Shown one piece after another: positions 53,871 to 64,000 of a stretch of 64,000 nt of DNA. The notes beneath the pieces were generated by a model, which saw nothing but the letters and a program-made list of their open reading frames with translations, was not told the DNA's origin and did not search any database. The stretch's first letter is position 1, and each line of letters begins with the position of its first letter. This DNA comes from Xanthomonas boreopolis (GTDB lineage Bacteria > Pseudomonadota > Gammaproteobacteria > Xanthomonadales > Xanthomonadaceae): assembly GCA_014654535.1 (NCBI GenBank), contig BNBA01000007.1:87444-151443 (forward strand), read 5' to 3'. The position numbers were made by a program, and so were the translations under genes.

Positions 53871-55789
53871 TGGAACGTTCGATGACGTCTTGGCGCGACA
53901 AACTTGCAGGTGTCATGCCGAAGGTTGCGGTAGTCGCGCATGACCTCTTGATGGTGTGGATCTGCTGGCAGCTGCTGCACGCGGGCCGCTATTCCATGCT
54001 GCGCGAATCGCCCGACCTGCCGTTGTGGGACTGGCGGACGGCGGTGGTGATGCTCGCGCAGGGCGTCGTCTTCTGGCGCGTGGGCCTGTACCGGGGCCTG
54101 TGGCGCTTCGCCAGCGTCCCCGACCTCTGGAACATCTTCAAGGCGAGCTTCCTGGGGCTGGTCGCGATCCTGGTGGCGTTGTCCTTCGACCGCTTCAACG
54201 GCGTGCCGATGTCGGTGCTCGTGGTCTATCCCATCGCGCTTGCCGCGCTGCTGGGCACGCCGCGCCTGCTGTACCGGGCCTGGAAGGACTACCAGATCAC
54301 GCATTCCGCCGAGACCAGCCAGCGCGTGCTGATCCTGGGCGCCGGTCGCGCCGCCGAGGCGCTGGTGCGCGACCTGCGCCGCACCGGCGCGTTCTTCCCG
54401 GTGGGCTACCTGGACGACGCCCCGCACCTGCATGGTGCCAAGATCCAGGGGCTGACCGTGCTGGGCAGCCTGGACCAGGTCGCGTCGATCGCGCGCGAGA
54501 CCGCGGCGAAGCTGCTGGTCATCGCGATCCCGTCGCTGGATGCGCCGGGCATGCAGCGCGTGGTCGGCCTGTGCGAGAGCACCGGGCTCCCGTTCCGGAT
54601 GGTGCCGAAGCTGGTCAACGTGCTGGAAGGCCGTTCGTTGCCCGGCGAGCTGCGCGAGGTCGCCATCGAGGACCTGTTGAACCGCAAGCCGGTGACGCCG
54701 GATTGGAAGCTGATCCGCGGATGGCTGACCGGCAAGACCGTGATGGTGACCGGTGCCGGCGGCTCGATCGGCTCCGAGGTGTGCCGGCAGTGCGCGCGCC
54801 ATGGCGCGCAGCGGATCGTGCTGCTCGAGGTGGACGAGCTGGCGCTGCTGACGATCGACTCGGACCTGCGCCGGTTGTTCCCGGACGTGGAGGTGGTGCG
54901 GGTGCTGGGCGATTGCGGCGATCCCGCGGTGGTGCGCTACGCGCTCGACCGCGCCGGCCCGGACGCGGTGTTCCATGCCGCGGCCTACAAGCAGGTGCCG
55001 CTGCTGGAGGAGCAACTGCGCGAGGCGGTGCGCAACAACGTGCTCGCGACGGAGAACGTCGCGCGTGCATGCCATCACGCAGGGGTCGAGACCTTCGTCT
55101 TCATTTCCACCGACAAGGCGGTGGAGCCGGTGAACGTGCTCGGCGCGACCAAGCGCTACGCCGAGATGGTCTGCCAGAGCCTGGACGCGCGCAACGGCTC
55201 CACGCGCTTCGTCACCGTGCGCTTCGGCAACGTGCTGGATTCGGCCGGCAGCGTCGTGCCCCTGTTCCGCGAACAGATCCGCCGGGGCGGGCCGGTCACC
55301 GTCACCCATCCCGAGGTGACCCGCTACTTCATGACGATTCCCGAGGCGTGCCAGCTCATCGTCCAGGCGGCGGCATCGGCCTCGCATGGCGCTATCTACA
55401 CCCTCGACATGGGCGAGCCGGTGCCGATCCGGATCCTGGCCGAGCAGATGATCCGGCTCACCGGCAAGCAGCCGGGCAAGGACGTCGCCATCGTGTACAC
55501 GGGCCTGCGGCCGGGCGAGAAACTGCACGAGACGCTGTTCTACGCCGACGAGAACTATCGCCCCACGGCGCACCCGAAGATCCTCGAGGCGGACGTGCGC
55601 GTCTTCCCGCAGGACCAGGTGCTCCAGCAGGTGGCCAGGTTGCGCGACGCGGTCGACCGCTACGACACGGCCGCCATGGAATCGGTGCTCGGCAGTTTGA
55701 TGCCGGATTTCTCATCTGCCCGTCATGAGAGCGATGCACGCTCGGATACGGTCGTTCCCTTCCCCGCACGAGAGGTCAGAAGAATTTGA
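53870..55789 (+). CDS. FlaA1/WbpM/CapD-type nucleotide-sugar dehydratase/epimerase, membrane-bound
   Basis: A 639-residue protein. The N-terminus has about four membrane helices. A first Rossmann domain has VLILGAGRAAEALVRDLRRT. The catalytic Rossmann domain has VMVTGAGGSIGSEVCRQCAR, and the active-site region is FISTDKAVEPVNVLGATKRY. Family members are 4,6-dehydratases acting on UDP-GlcNAc. The start at 53870 overlaps the stop of the previous gene by one base. Role: precursor for O-antigen or EPS with the WecA-like transferase. Confidence 0.92.
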   Translation: MERSMTSWRDKLAGVMPKVAVVAHDLLMVWICWQLLHAGRYSMLRESPDLPLWDWRTAVVMLAQGVVFWRVGLYRGLWRFASVPDLWNIFKASFLGLVAILVALSFDRFNGVPMSVLVVYPIALAALLGTPRLLYRAWKDYQITHSAETSQRVLILGAGRAAEALVRDLRRTGAFFPVGYLDDAPHLHGAKIQGLTVLGSLDQVASIARETAAKLLVIAIPSLDAPGMQRVVGLCESTGLPFRMVPKLVNVLEGRSLPGELREVAIEDLLNRKPVTPDWKLIRGWLTGKTVMVTGAGGSIGSEVCRQCARHGAQRIVLLEVDELALLTIDSDLRRLFPDVEVVRVLGDCGDPAVVRYALDRAGPDAVFHAAAYKQVPLLEEQLREAVRNNVLATENVARACHHAGVETFVFISTDKAVEPVNVLGATKRYAEMVCQSLDARNGSTRFVTVRFGNVLDSAGSVVPLFREQIRRGGPVTVTHPEVTRYFMTIPEACQLIVQAAASASHGAIYTLDMGEPVPIRILAEQMIRLTGKQPGKDVAIVYTGLRPGEKLHETLFYADENYRPTAHPKILEADVRVFPQDQVLQQVARLRDAVDRYDTAAMESVLGSLMPDFSSARHESDARSDTVVPFPAREVRRI

Positions 55790-56673
55790 TGAGCAAGCGC
55801 ATTCGCAAGGCGGTTTTCCCCGTGGCGGGCCTTGGCACCCGGTTCCTGCCGGCGACCAAGACCGTTCCCAAGGAGATGTTGCCGATCATCGACAAGCCCC
55901 TGATCCAGTACGCGGTGGACGAGGCCATCCAGGCGGGCTGCGATACGCTGGTGTTCGTCACCAATCGCTACAAGCACTCCGTCGCCGACTACTTCGACAA
56001 GGCCTACGAGCTGGAGCAGAAGCTCGAGCGCGCCGGCAAGACCGAGCAGCTGGAGCTGGTCCGGCACGTGCTTCCCGGGGGCGTGCGCGCGGTGTTCGTC
56101 ACCCAGGCCGAAGCGCTGGGCCTGGGGCATGCGGTGCTGTGCGCCAAGCCGGTGGTGGGCGACGAGCCGTTCGCGGTGCTGCTGCCGGACGACCTGATCT
56201 GGAACCGCGGCGACGGCGCGCTCAAGCAGATGGCCGACGCCGCCGAGGCCACGGGCGCCAGCGTGATTTCCGTCCAGGACGTGCCGCACGACAAGACCGC
56301 CAGCTACGGCATCGTCGCGACCGAGACCTTTGACGGGCGCCAGGGGCGCATCACCGGGATCGTCGAGAAGCCCAAGCCGGAAGTGGCGCCCAGCAACCTG
56401 GCGGTGGTCGGCCGTTACGTGCTGAACCCGAAGATCTTCGAACTGCTGGAACAGACCACGCCGGGCGCGGGCGGCGAGATCCAGCTGACCGACGCGATCG
56501 CCGCCTTGCTGAAGCTGGAGCCGGTCAATGCCTACCGCTTCGAAGGCACCCGTTTCGACTGCGGTACCCACCTGGGCCTGATCGAGGCGACCATCCAGTA
56601 CGCGCTGGACCACGAGAAACTGAGTGCCTCGGCGCAGGACATCATGCGCAAGGCGTTGGCCGAATTGGGCTGA
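55789..56673 (+). CDS. galU: UTP-glucose-1-phosphate uridylyltransferase
   Basis: A 294-residue nucleotidyltransferase that makes UDP-glucose. The signature is FPVAGLGTRFLPATKTVPKE, with LLPDDLIWN and VEKPKPEVAPSNLAVVGRYV in the sugar-nucleotide pocket. The ATG at 55789 overlaps the stop of the preceding gene, so the three genes form one operon for surface sugar synthesis. Confidence 0.97.
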   Translation: MSKRIRKAVFPVAGLGTRFLPATKTVPKEMLPIIDKPLIQYAVDEAIQAGCDTLVFVTNRYKHSVADYFDKAYELEQKLERAGKTEQLELVRHVLPGGVRAVFVTQAEALGLGHAVLCAKPVVGDEPFAVLLPDDLIWNRGDGALKQMADAAEATGASVISVQDVPHDKTASYGIVATETFDGRQGRITGIVEKPKPEVAPSNLAVVGRYVLNPKIFELLEQTTPGAGGEIQLTDAIAALLKLEPVNAYRFEGTRFDCGTHLGLIEATIQYALDHEKLSASAQDIMRKALAELG

Positions 56674-56697
56674 CTCCGGCCGGCAAGGTTGTCTGTC

Positions 56698-56722
56698 GAA
56701 GGCGGACCCCGGGTCCGCCTTC
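56698..56722 (+). terminator. Terminator after galU
   Basis: Perfect 11-bp arms GAAGGCGGACC and GGTCCGCCTTC with a three-base CCG loop lie 24 bases past the galU stop. The T-run after it is weak (GTCGTTT). Confidence 0.7.
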
Positions 56723-56920
56723 GTCGTTTCGGACGGGCCGCGTACCGGAGCGTGTTATGTAATGGGTACGCGTGGGCCTTCATTCCACGAGACGGGCCGG
56801 GCGGGGCGCGGGTCATGCCGTCGCCCGGGGCGCTCGGGACGCCGGCGTTCTTGCAGTACGGCCTCCGGCGCCGGCAGTCTTCCTTCCATCGCAGCGGCAA
56901 GCACGTTCCAGGACCGAACC

Positions 56921-58750
56921 ATGACGACCTCCGTCGAAACCAGCAACCTGACCAGCGTGGTCGCCCTGCTCGGCGCGGCCGTGGTGGCCATTCCCTTGTT
57001 CCGCCGCCTGGGACTGGGCTCGGTCCTGGGCTACCTGGCGGCCGGCCTGGCGATCGGGCCGTTCGGGCTGGGCTGGTTCGAGGATCCCCAGTCGATCCTG
57101 CACGTGGCCGAACTGGGCGTGGTGATGTTCCTGTTCGTGATCGGGCTGGAAATGCGCCCCTCGCACCTGTGGAGCCTGCGCGGGGAGATCTTCGGGCTGG
57201 GGACGTTGCAGATCGCGACCTGCGGCGTGGTCCTGACCGGGATCGCGATGTTGCTGGGCTTCGAGCCGTCGGTGGCGTTCATCGCGGCGTCCGGCTTCGT
57301 GCTGACCTCGACGGCGGTGGTGATGCAGCTGCTGTCCGAGCGCGGCGACGTCGCGTTGCCGTCGGGCCAGAAGATCGTTTCGATCCTGCTGTTCGAGGAC
57401 CTGCTGATCGTGCCGTTGCTGGCGGTGGTGGCGCTGATGGCGCCGGTGGGCGACGTGGCTGCCGAATCCCACCGCTGGCGCTCGATCCTGATCGCGGCGG
57501 GGTGCATCGCCGGGCTGATCGCCGCGGGCCGGTGGCTGCTGAATCCCTTGTTCCGCTTGCTGGCGCAGGCCAAGGCCCGTGAGGTGATGACCGCGGCGGC
57601 GCTGCTGGTCGTGCTCGGCGCGGCCTTGCTGATGCAGCTGGGCGGGCTGTCGATGGCGATGGGCGCCTTCCTCGCCGGCGTGCTGCTTTCCGAATCGACC
57701 TTCCGCCACCAGATCGAGGCCGACATCGAGCCGTTCCGCGGCATCCTGCTGGGCCTGTTCTTCCTGGGCGTGGGCATGGCGCTGGACCTGTCGGTCGTCG
57801 CCGGCGATTGGCAGCGCATCCTGCTGGGCGTGCTGGCGCTGATGGTCGGCAAGGCGATCTGCATCTACCTGGTCGCGCGCTTCACCGGCTCGGACCATCG
57901 CCAGGCGCTCGATCGCGGCGTGCTGATGGCGCAGGGCGGCGAGTTCGCGTTCGTGCTGTTCTCCGCGGCCGCCGCCACGAACGTGATCGACGCGCGGGTC
58001 GGCGCGAGCCTCACCGCGATCGTGGTGCTCTCGATGGCGCTGACGCCGTTGTTCGTCCTGCTGATGGAGCGGATGCTGCCCGAGCAAGAGCCCTCGATGG
58101 AGGGCATAGAACGGGTGGACGGGCAGAGCGGGCGGGTGCTGGTCATCGGCTTCGGCCGCTTCGGCCAGGTCGCCAGCCAATCGCTGCTGGCGCGCGACGT
58201 GGACGTCACCATCATCGATACCGACATCGAGATGATCCGCGCCGCCGCGGATTTCGGTTTCAAGATCTACTACGGCGACGGTGCGCGGCTGGACGTGCTG
58301 CATGCCTCCGGCGCGGCGACCGCGCAGGCGATCGCGGTCTGCACCGATCGCCGGGACGTGACCGATCGGATCGTCGAGCTGGTGAAGCACGAGTTCCCGC
58401 AGGCGCGGTTGCTGGTGCGCTCCTACGACCGCGAGCACTCCCTGCACCTGATCCATGCCGGGGTGGACTACCAGGTCCGCGAGACCTTCGAGTCGGCCGT
58501 GGAGTTCGGGCAGGCGGCGCTGGTGGAGCTGGGCGTGGACGAGGACGAGGCCGCCAACATCGCCACCGAGATACGCAAGCGCGACGCCGAGCGCTTCGAG
58601 CTGGAGATGGCCGGCGGCGGCCTGAAGGCGGGGGCATCGATGGTCTACGGCAACCAGCCTGGCCCGAAGCCCACGCCGTTCACCACGCCCAAGCGGGAGA
58701 GCCGCACCCTCAACGCGGATGCGGCCGCCGAGCCCCAGGCCGGCGAGTAG
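56921..58750 (+). CDS. KefB/KefC-like monovalent cation:proton antiporter
   Basis: A 609-residue CPA2 transporter. Twelve or so membrane helices (residues about 5-390) include [20 protein letters not shown] and [17 protein letters not shown]. The C-terminal TrkA-N/RCK domain has [20 protein letters not shown] for NAD binding. This is the KefB/KefC pattern of glutathione-gated K+ efflux. The glutathione-gating residues and an ancillary KefF/KefG gene are not seen here. The ATG at 56921 is preceded by AGGACCGAACC. Confidence 0.9.
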   Translation: MTTSVETSNLTSVVALLGAAVVAIPLFRRLGLGSVLGYLAAGLAIGPFGLGWFEDPQSILHVAELGVVMFLFVIGLEMRPSHLWSLRGEIFGLGTLQIATCGVVLTGIAMLLGFEPSVAFIAASGFVLTSTAVVMQLLSERGDVALPSGQKIVSILLFEDLLIVPLLAVVALMAPVGDVAAESHRWRSILIAAGCIAGLIAAGRWLLNPLFRLLAQAKAREVMTAAALLVVLGAALLMQLGGLSMAMGAFLAGVLLSESTFRHQIEADIEPFRGILLGLFFLGVGMALDLSVVAGDWQRILLGVLALMVGKAICIYLVARFTGSDHRQALDRGVLMAQGGEFAFVLFSAAAATNVIDARVGASLTAIVVLSMALTPLFVLLMERMLPEQEPSMEGIERVDGQSGRVLVIGFGRFGQVASQSLLARDVDVTIIDTDIEMIRAAADFGFKIYYGDGARLDVLHASGAATAQAIAVCTDRRDVTDRIVELVKHEFPQARLLVRSYDREHSLHLIHAGVDYQVRETFESAVEFGQAALVELGVDEDEAANIATEIRKRDAERFELEMAGGGLKAGASMVYGNQPGPKPTPFTTPKRESRTLNADAAAEPQAGE

Positions 58751-58865
58751 AGCGGCCGGCTCGTCCCTTCGCGCCTGCGGAGCGGTGCGCATCCGGGCGA
58801 TCGCGAGGGTGTCGGCCACGGCGGAATCGGGGACAATAGGCGGCCCCCTCCCAAGCCCGCGCCCG

Positions 58866-59747
58866 ATGACCGACGCATCCGCCCCTTCGCACACCGCCCG
58901 CATCCTCGACGGCCGCCGCATCGCCGAGGAACTGCTCGACGAGCTGAAGGTGCGCGTGGACGCGCGGATCGCGGCGGGCAAGGCCCGGCCGGGTCTGGCG
59001 GTGGTGCTGGTGGGCGGCGATCCGGCCTCGGCGGTCTACGTGCGCAACAAGCGGCGGGCGGCCGAGAAGGTCGGCATCGAGGCCTTCGACTACGACCTGC
59101 CGGAAGGCACGAGCGAGTCGGAACTGGCGGCGCTGATCGACCGGCTGAACGCCGACCCGAAGATCCACGGCATCCTGATCCAGTTGCCGCTGCCGGGCAT
59201 CCCGGACGCCAACCGGTTGATCCAGCGCATCGATCCGCGCAAGGACGTGGACGGCTTCCACCCGCAGAACGTGGGCCACCTCGCGCTGCGCGAGTTCGGG
59301 CTGCGCCCGTGCACGCCGCGCGGCATCGTGACCCTGCTGAGCCACACCGACCAGCCGGTGCGCGGCCGCAACGCCACCATCGTGGGCGTGAGCAACCATG
59401 TCGGCCGGCCGATGGGGCTGGAGCTGCTGATCGCCGGCTGCACCGTGACCAGTTGCCACAAGTTCACGCCGCCGGAGGTGCTGGAGGCGAACGTCCGCAA
59501 TGCCGACATCCTGGTGGTGGCCGTGGGCCGGCCGGGGCTGATCCCCGGCGAATGGGTCAAGCCCGGTGCAGTGGTGATCGACGTGGGCATCAACCGGCTG
59601 GAGGACGGCAGGCTGGTCGGCGACGTCGGCTTCGAGGCCGCGGCCAGGCGCGCCAGCTGGATCACGCCGGTGCCGGGCGGGGTGGGGCCGATGACGGTTG
59701 CGACCCTGATGCAGAACACGATCGAGGCCGCCGAAGCCGCTGGCTGA
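58866..59747 (+). CDS. folD: Bifunctional methylenetetrahydrofolate dehydrogenase/cyclohydrolase
   Basis: A 293-residue FolD, which interconverts 5,10-methylene-, methenyl- and 10-formyl-tetrahydrofolate. Motifs include [15 protein letters not shown] with the catalytic Lys, [26 protein letters not shown] for NADP binding and [19 protein letters not shown]. It is placed before guaB, which fits one-carbon supply to purine synthesis. Confidence 0.97.
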   Translation: MTDASAPSHTARILDGRRIAEELLDELKVRVDARIAAGKARPGLAVVLVGGDPASAVYVRNKRRAAEKVGIEAFDYDLPEGTSESELAALIDRLNADPKIHGILIQLPLPGIPDANRLIQRIDPRKDVDGFHPQNVGHLALREFGLRPCTPRGIVTLLSHTDQPVRGRNATIVGVSNHVGRPMGLELLIAGCTVTSCHKFTPPEVLEANVRNADILVVAVGRPGLIPGEWVKPGAVVIDVGINRLEDGRLVGDVGFEAAARRASWITPVPGGVGPMTVATLMQNTIEAAEAAG

Positions 59748-61325
<1,578 letters not shown>

Positions 61326-61365
61326 GCGGGTGGCGACAGAGGCCCCACGGACGATACGGAGCAAA

Positions 61366-61977
61366 ATGGTAAAGGGGATATCTCTGTTCGCGGCAGCCTG
61401 CTTTTCGATAGCGGGCTGTTCGGCCAATACGGACTCCACTTCGAGGCGCGAGGGCGCAACGCCCTCCAAATCCAAGAGGCTGGTGGTGGCGTCCCCCTGC
61501 AACAACACGGAGTTCAAGCTGCCCGATGGTTGGAAGTTGCAGCGCTTGAACAGTTACCAGTGGCAGATCGTGGCCCCGCAGGTATCCAGCCTTCGGGCAT
61601 GGGTGTCCTGCAACGACGGTACCGAGGACTATCAGAATTTTCTTGGGCACGCCGAACAGCAGAACGCCGAGCATCTGCATTGGCCGTATGGTGACGATCC
61701 AGGCCGGAGAACTGTAATGAGCAAGCTGAGCGACGGTTCGCTGGGCTCCACCGGGGACTCAGTCTTGATCTTTTGCAAGAACGCGTATGCGAGCGGAGAG
61801 AGCCTGAGCGTCTGCACGTGGGCCGACCCATATCCCCGGCGCGAGCTGCGTGCCGATGGATATGTTGGCTTTCGCTGGTCCGATGGCGATCCTCTGGCCG
61901 TGTCGCAACGTCGAGCGCTAGAAGACAGTATCAACCGCACTTTCCTTGTCCATCCTTTCCCTGCGCTCGAGCAATGA
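61366..61977 (+). CDS. Orphan lipoprotein between guaB and guaA
   Basis: A 203-residue protein. The signal peptide [18 protein letters not shown] ends in a lipobox (Cys18). The mature part has [20 protein letters not shown] and [12 protein letters not shown] and four or more Cys, but no domain is recognised. The start at 61366 has GGAG upstream. Codon use and GC content are lower than its neighbours, suggesting recent acquisition. Its stop overlaps the guaA start (ATGA), so guaA translation may depend on it. Confidence 0.8.
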   Translation: MVKGISLFAAACFSIAGCSANTDSTSRREGATPSKSKRLVVASPCNNTEFKLPDGWKLQRLNSYQWQIVAPQVSSLRAWVSCNDGTEDYQNFLGHAEQQNAEHLHWPYGDDPGRRTVMSKLSDGSLGSTGDSVLIFCKNAYASGESLSVCTWADPYPRRELRADGYVGFRWSDGDPLAVSQRRALEDSINRTFLVHPFPALEQ

Positions 61978-63539
61978 CCAACATCCACAACGACAAGATC
62001 CTGATCCTCGATTTCGGCGCGCAGTACACGCAGCTGATCGCCCGCCGTATCCGCGAGATCGGCGTGTATTGCGAAATCTGGGCCTGGGACCATGATCCGG
62101 CCGAGATCGCGAAGTTCGGGGCGAAGGGCATCATCCTGTCGGGTGGCCCGGAATCGACCACGCTGCCGGGCGCGCCGGCGGCGCCGCAGGAAGTGTTCGA
62201 CAGCGGGCTGCCGATCCTGGGCATCTGCTACGGCATGCAGACCCTGGCCGCGCAACTGGGCGGTGCCACCGAGGCGGCGGACCAGCGCGAGTTCGGCCAT
62301 GCCGAGGTCAACGTGGTGGCGCCCGACGCGCTGTTTCGCGGGCTGAGCGACCACGGCGGCGCGCCGCGCCTGAACGTGTGGATGAGCCACGGCGACCATG
62401 TCTCCAAGGCGCCGCCGGGTTTCACCGTCACCGCCACCACCGACCGCATCCCGGTCGCCGCGATGTCCAACGAGGACAAGCGCTGGTACGGCGTGCAGTT
62501 CCACCCGGAAGTGACCCACACCCTGCAGGGCCAGGCGCTGCTGCGGCGCTTCGTGGTCGATATCTGCGGCTGCCAGACGCTGTGGACCGCTGCCAACATC
62601 ATCGAGGACCAGATCGCGCGCGTGCGCGAGCAGGTGGGCGACGACGAGGTCGTCCTCGGCCTGTCGGGCGGCGTGGATTCCTCGGTGGTCGCCGCGCTGC
62701 TGCACAAGGCGATCGGCGAGCAACTGACCTGCGTGTTCGTCGATACCGGCCTGCTGCGTTGGCAGGAGGGCGACCAGGTGATGGCGATGTTCGCCGAGCA
62801 CATGGGCGTCAAGGTGATCCGCGTCAATGCCGCCGACCGCTACTTCAAGGCGCTGGAAGGCGTGAGCGACCCGGAGGCCAAGCGCAAGACCATCGGCAAC
62901 CTGTTCGTCGAGATCTTCGACGAGGAGGCCGGCAAGCTGAAGAACGCCAAGTGGCTGGCGCAAGGCACGATCTACCCGGACGTGATCGAATCGGCCGGCA
63001 GCAAGACCGGCAAGGCGCACGTCATCAAGAGCCATCACAACGTCGGCGGCCTGCCCGAGCACATGAAGCTCGGCCTGGTCGAACCGCTGCGCGAACTGTT
63101 CAAGGACGAAGTGCGCCGCCTGGGCGTGGAACTGGGCCTGCCGCGCACGATGGTCTATCGCCATCCGTTCCCGGGCCCGGGCCTGGGCGTACGCATCCTC
63201 GGCGAGGTCAAGGCCGAGTACGCCGAGCTGCTGGCCAGGGCCGACGCGATCTTCATCGACGAGCTGCGCAAGGCCGACCTGTACGACAAGGTCAGCCAGG
63301 CCTTCGCGGTGTTCCTGCCGGTCAAGTCGGTTGGCGTGGTCGGCGACGCCCGTGCCTACGAATGGGTGATCGCGCTGCGCGCGGTGGAGACCATCGACTT
63401 CATGACCGCGCACTGGGCGCACCTGCCGTACGACTTCCTGGGCACGGTGTCCAACCGGATCATCAACGAACTGCGCGGTGTTTCGCGCGTGGTCTACGAC
63501 ATCTCGGGCAAGCCGCCGGCGACCATCGAGTGGGAGTGA
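61974..63539 (+). CDS. guaA: GMP synthase (glutamine-hydrolysing)
   Basis: A 521-residue enzyme that aminates XMP to GMP. The class I glutaminase domain has the nucleophile C85 in [12 protein letters not shown] and the HPE dyad in [11 protein letters not shown]. The synthetase domain has the pyrophosphate loop [20 protein letters not shown], and the C-terminus matches the family to the last residue (KPPATIEWE). The 3' end of guaA is a known insertion hotspot for genomic islands, and mobile sequence follows directly. Confidence 0.98.
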   Translation: MTNIHNDKILILDFGAQYTQLIARRIREIGVYCEIWAWDHDPAEIAKFGAKGIILSGGPESTTLPGAPAAPQEVFDSGLPILGICYGMQTLAAQLGGATEAADQREFGHAEVNVVAPDALFRGLSDHGGAPRLNVWMSHGDHVSKAPPGFTVTATTDRIPVAAMSNEDKRWYGVQFHPEVTHTLQGQALLRRFVVDICGCQTLWTAANIIEDQIARVREQVGDDEVVLGLSGGVDSSVVAALLHKAIGEQLTCVFVDTGLLRWQEGDQVMAMFAEHMGVKVIRVNAADRYFKALEGVSDPEAKRKTIGNLFVEIFDEEAGKLKNAKWLAQGTIYPDVIESAGSKTGKAHVIKSHHNVGGLPEHMKLGLVEPLRELFKDEVRRLGVELGLPRTMVYRHPFPGPGLGVRILGEVKAEYAELLARADAIFIDELRKADLYDKVSQAFAVFLPVKSVGVVGDARAYEWVIALRAVETIDFMTAHWAHLPYDFLGTVSNRIINELRGVSRVVYDISGKPPATIEWE

Positions 63540-63557
63540 AATCAGGTCCTTCGGGGA

Positions 63558-63636
63558 CTATCGTCAGCTATCGAAAATATGTTGTAACGTATTGATTTAT
63601 AAGGAGATGCGTCACGGCAGCTATCGGTGGCTATCG
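63558..63636. repeat. Paired CTATCG repeats at the presumed guaA attachment site
   Basis: Four CTATCG copies start at 63558, 63568, 63621 and 63631: two pairs, each with 10-bp spacing. CAGCTATCG is shared between pairs (63565-63573 and 63618-63626). The 10-bp spacing equals one helical turn, as in integrase or excisionase binding sites. Confidence 0.45.
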
Positions 63637-63655
63637 CCGGCCAGCGGAACAGGTT

Positions 63656-63815
63656 GGCGGTAGAAGTGGCGGTAAGAACTGGAGGCCGGATTAAGACCGT
63701 CCCGTTCACTATTCAGACCAAAGCCGTCTTTGACGGTAAAAGTCTTCTCGGGAAAGCTGGTTCTATGCGGCTTTCCGAGCATCAGCAGGTCTCCTGGCCC
63801 CTGACGGTAAAAGCC
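63656..63815. repeat. GGCGGTAnAA/GACGGTAAAAG arm-type direct repeats
   Basis: Four related direct repeats precede the integrase start: GGCGGTAGAAGT (63656-63667), GGCGGTAAGAAC (63668-63679), GACGGTAAAAGTC (63733-63745) and GACGGTAAAAGCC (63803-63815). They are candidate arm-type integrase sites. No gene is seen between 63540 and 63839. Confidence 0.5.
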
Positions 63816-63839
63816 GTCCAAAACAGGAGAAGAACCTCG

Positions 63840-63887
63840 ATGCTCACCGACACCGCACTGCGCAACCTCAAGCCTAAGAGCGGCTAA
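63840..63887 (+). pseudogene. Tyrosine integrase, truncated after 15 codons
   Basis: The frame encodes MLTDTALRNLKPKSG and then a stop. This is the N-terminus of P4-like tyrosine integrases, usually followed by a segment like YKVADRDG. AGGAG precedes the ATG. The frame is lost right where transposase-associated sequence begins, so it was most likely cut by the insertion sequence. The remainder, if kept, lies beyond the window. Confidence 0.75.
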
Positions 63888-63932
63888 CAAAACCGCCTTG
63901 TACACCTGAGCGGTGATGACAAAATCGCCTGC

Positions 63933-64000
63933 ATGGCACGTCGCAAAGAGATTCCCGCCGCGCTGTGGAAGCGCATCGAACCTTTGATCCCGCCCGTGAA
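63933..64000 (+). CDS. IS5-family transposase, partial (3' end outside window)
   Basis: The open frame begins MARRKEIPAALWKRIEPLIP and runs off the edge after 22 complete codons. The phrase LW-x-RIEPLIP is the N-terminal helix-turn-helix of IS5/IS1182-like transposases. The insertion sequence should start between 63880 and 63900, within or next to TAACAAAACCGCC. The terminal inverted repeat and target duplication cannot be checked here. Confidence 0.75.
   Translation, partial: MARRKEIPAALWKRIEPLIPPV

Larger units (their letters stand above)
63540..64000. mobile_element. Start of a second integrated element at guaA, disrupted by an insertion sequence
   Basis: Directly after guaA come repeated short motifs, then a truncated tyrosine-integrase start, then an IS5-like transposase start. 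The order guaA-att-integrase is that of genomic islands integrating at guaA. The far end of the element is outside the window. The crossover core has not been identified. Confidence 0.65.

Overview
The window is GC-rich chromosomal DNA of a gammaproteobacterium, most likely the Xanthomonadaceae/Lysobacteraceae (Lysobacter, Luteimonas, Pseudoxanthomonas or Thermomonas type). The evidence is composition, codon use, the linkage cmk-rpsA-ihfB-lapA-lapB followed by envelope-sugar genes, the guaB/guaA pair, and the style of the RND operon and agmatine genes. The genus cannot be fixed from sequence alone.

Positions 1-16106 are the distal end of an integrative and conjugative element (ICE) of the ICEclc/PAGI-2 type. 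Nearly all its genes are on the minus strand. Read from the element end inwards they are: an unknown gene, alpA-like regulator, parA, a small gene in the position of shi, parB, DUF2857, STY4528-type replication protein, TIGR03761 (PFL_4669) protein, DUF3158, ssb, topB, a cytosine methyltransferase, and five small unknown genes (the last cut by the window edge). The element ends at an 18-bp copy of the 3' end of a tRNA-Gly gene (16089-16106). An outward-facing promoter (15992-16020) sits just inside that end, as in the Pcirc arrangement of ICEclc. The integrase and the intact tRNA-Gly should lie to the left, outside the window. The ICE segment also carries DNA structure not explained by coding: three copies of a 23-bp palindrome, two related multi-hairpin elements, and a repeat cluster with a perfect DnaA box inside the replication gene.

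Positions 16107-35510 are core genome: tRNA-Cys, hemN behind an FNR-type site, tRNA-Leu, a UDP-sugar dehydrogenase, an FMN-dependent glutamate-synthase-like protein, small enzymes, a GacA/UvrY-type regulator, rne divergent from rluC, a broken proline-rich gene, zupT, phhB, nfuA, a proline-rich membrane protein and two monohaem cytochromes c.

Positions 35713-49079 hold a three-gene RND efflux operon (one adaptor, two pumps), a TraB/GumN-family protein and an acetyltransferase, the agmatine-to-putrescine pair aguA/aguB separated by a REP-like inverted pair, a zinc-free type rpmJ, and cmk.

Positions 49268-63539 hold rpsA, ihfB, lapA and lapB (LPS control), a WecA-like glycosyl-1-phosphate transferase, a FlaA1/WbpM-type nucleotide-sugar epimerase/dehydratase and galU (surface polysaccharide), a KefB/KefC-like antiporter, folD, guaB, an orphan lipoprotein and guaA.

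From 63540 the window enters a second inserted element at the 3' end of guaA. It has attachment-type repeats and a tyrosine integrase start cut after 15 codons. An IS5-like transposase begins immediately afterwards and runs off the edge.
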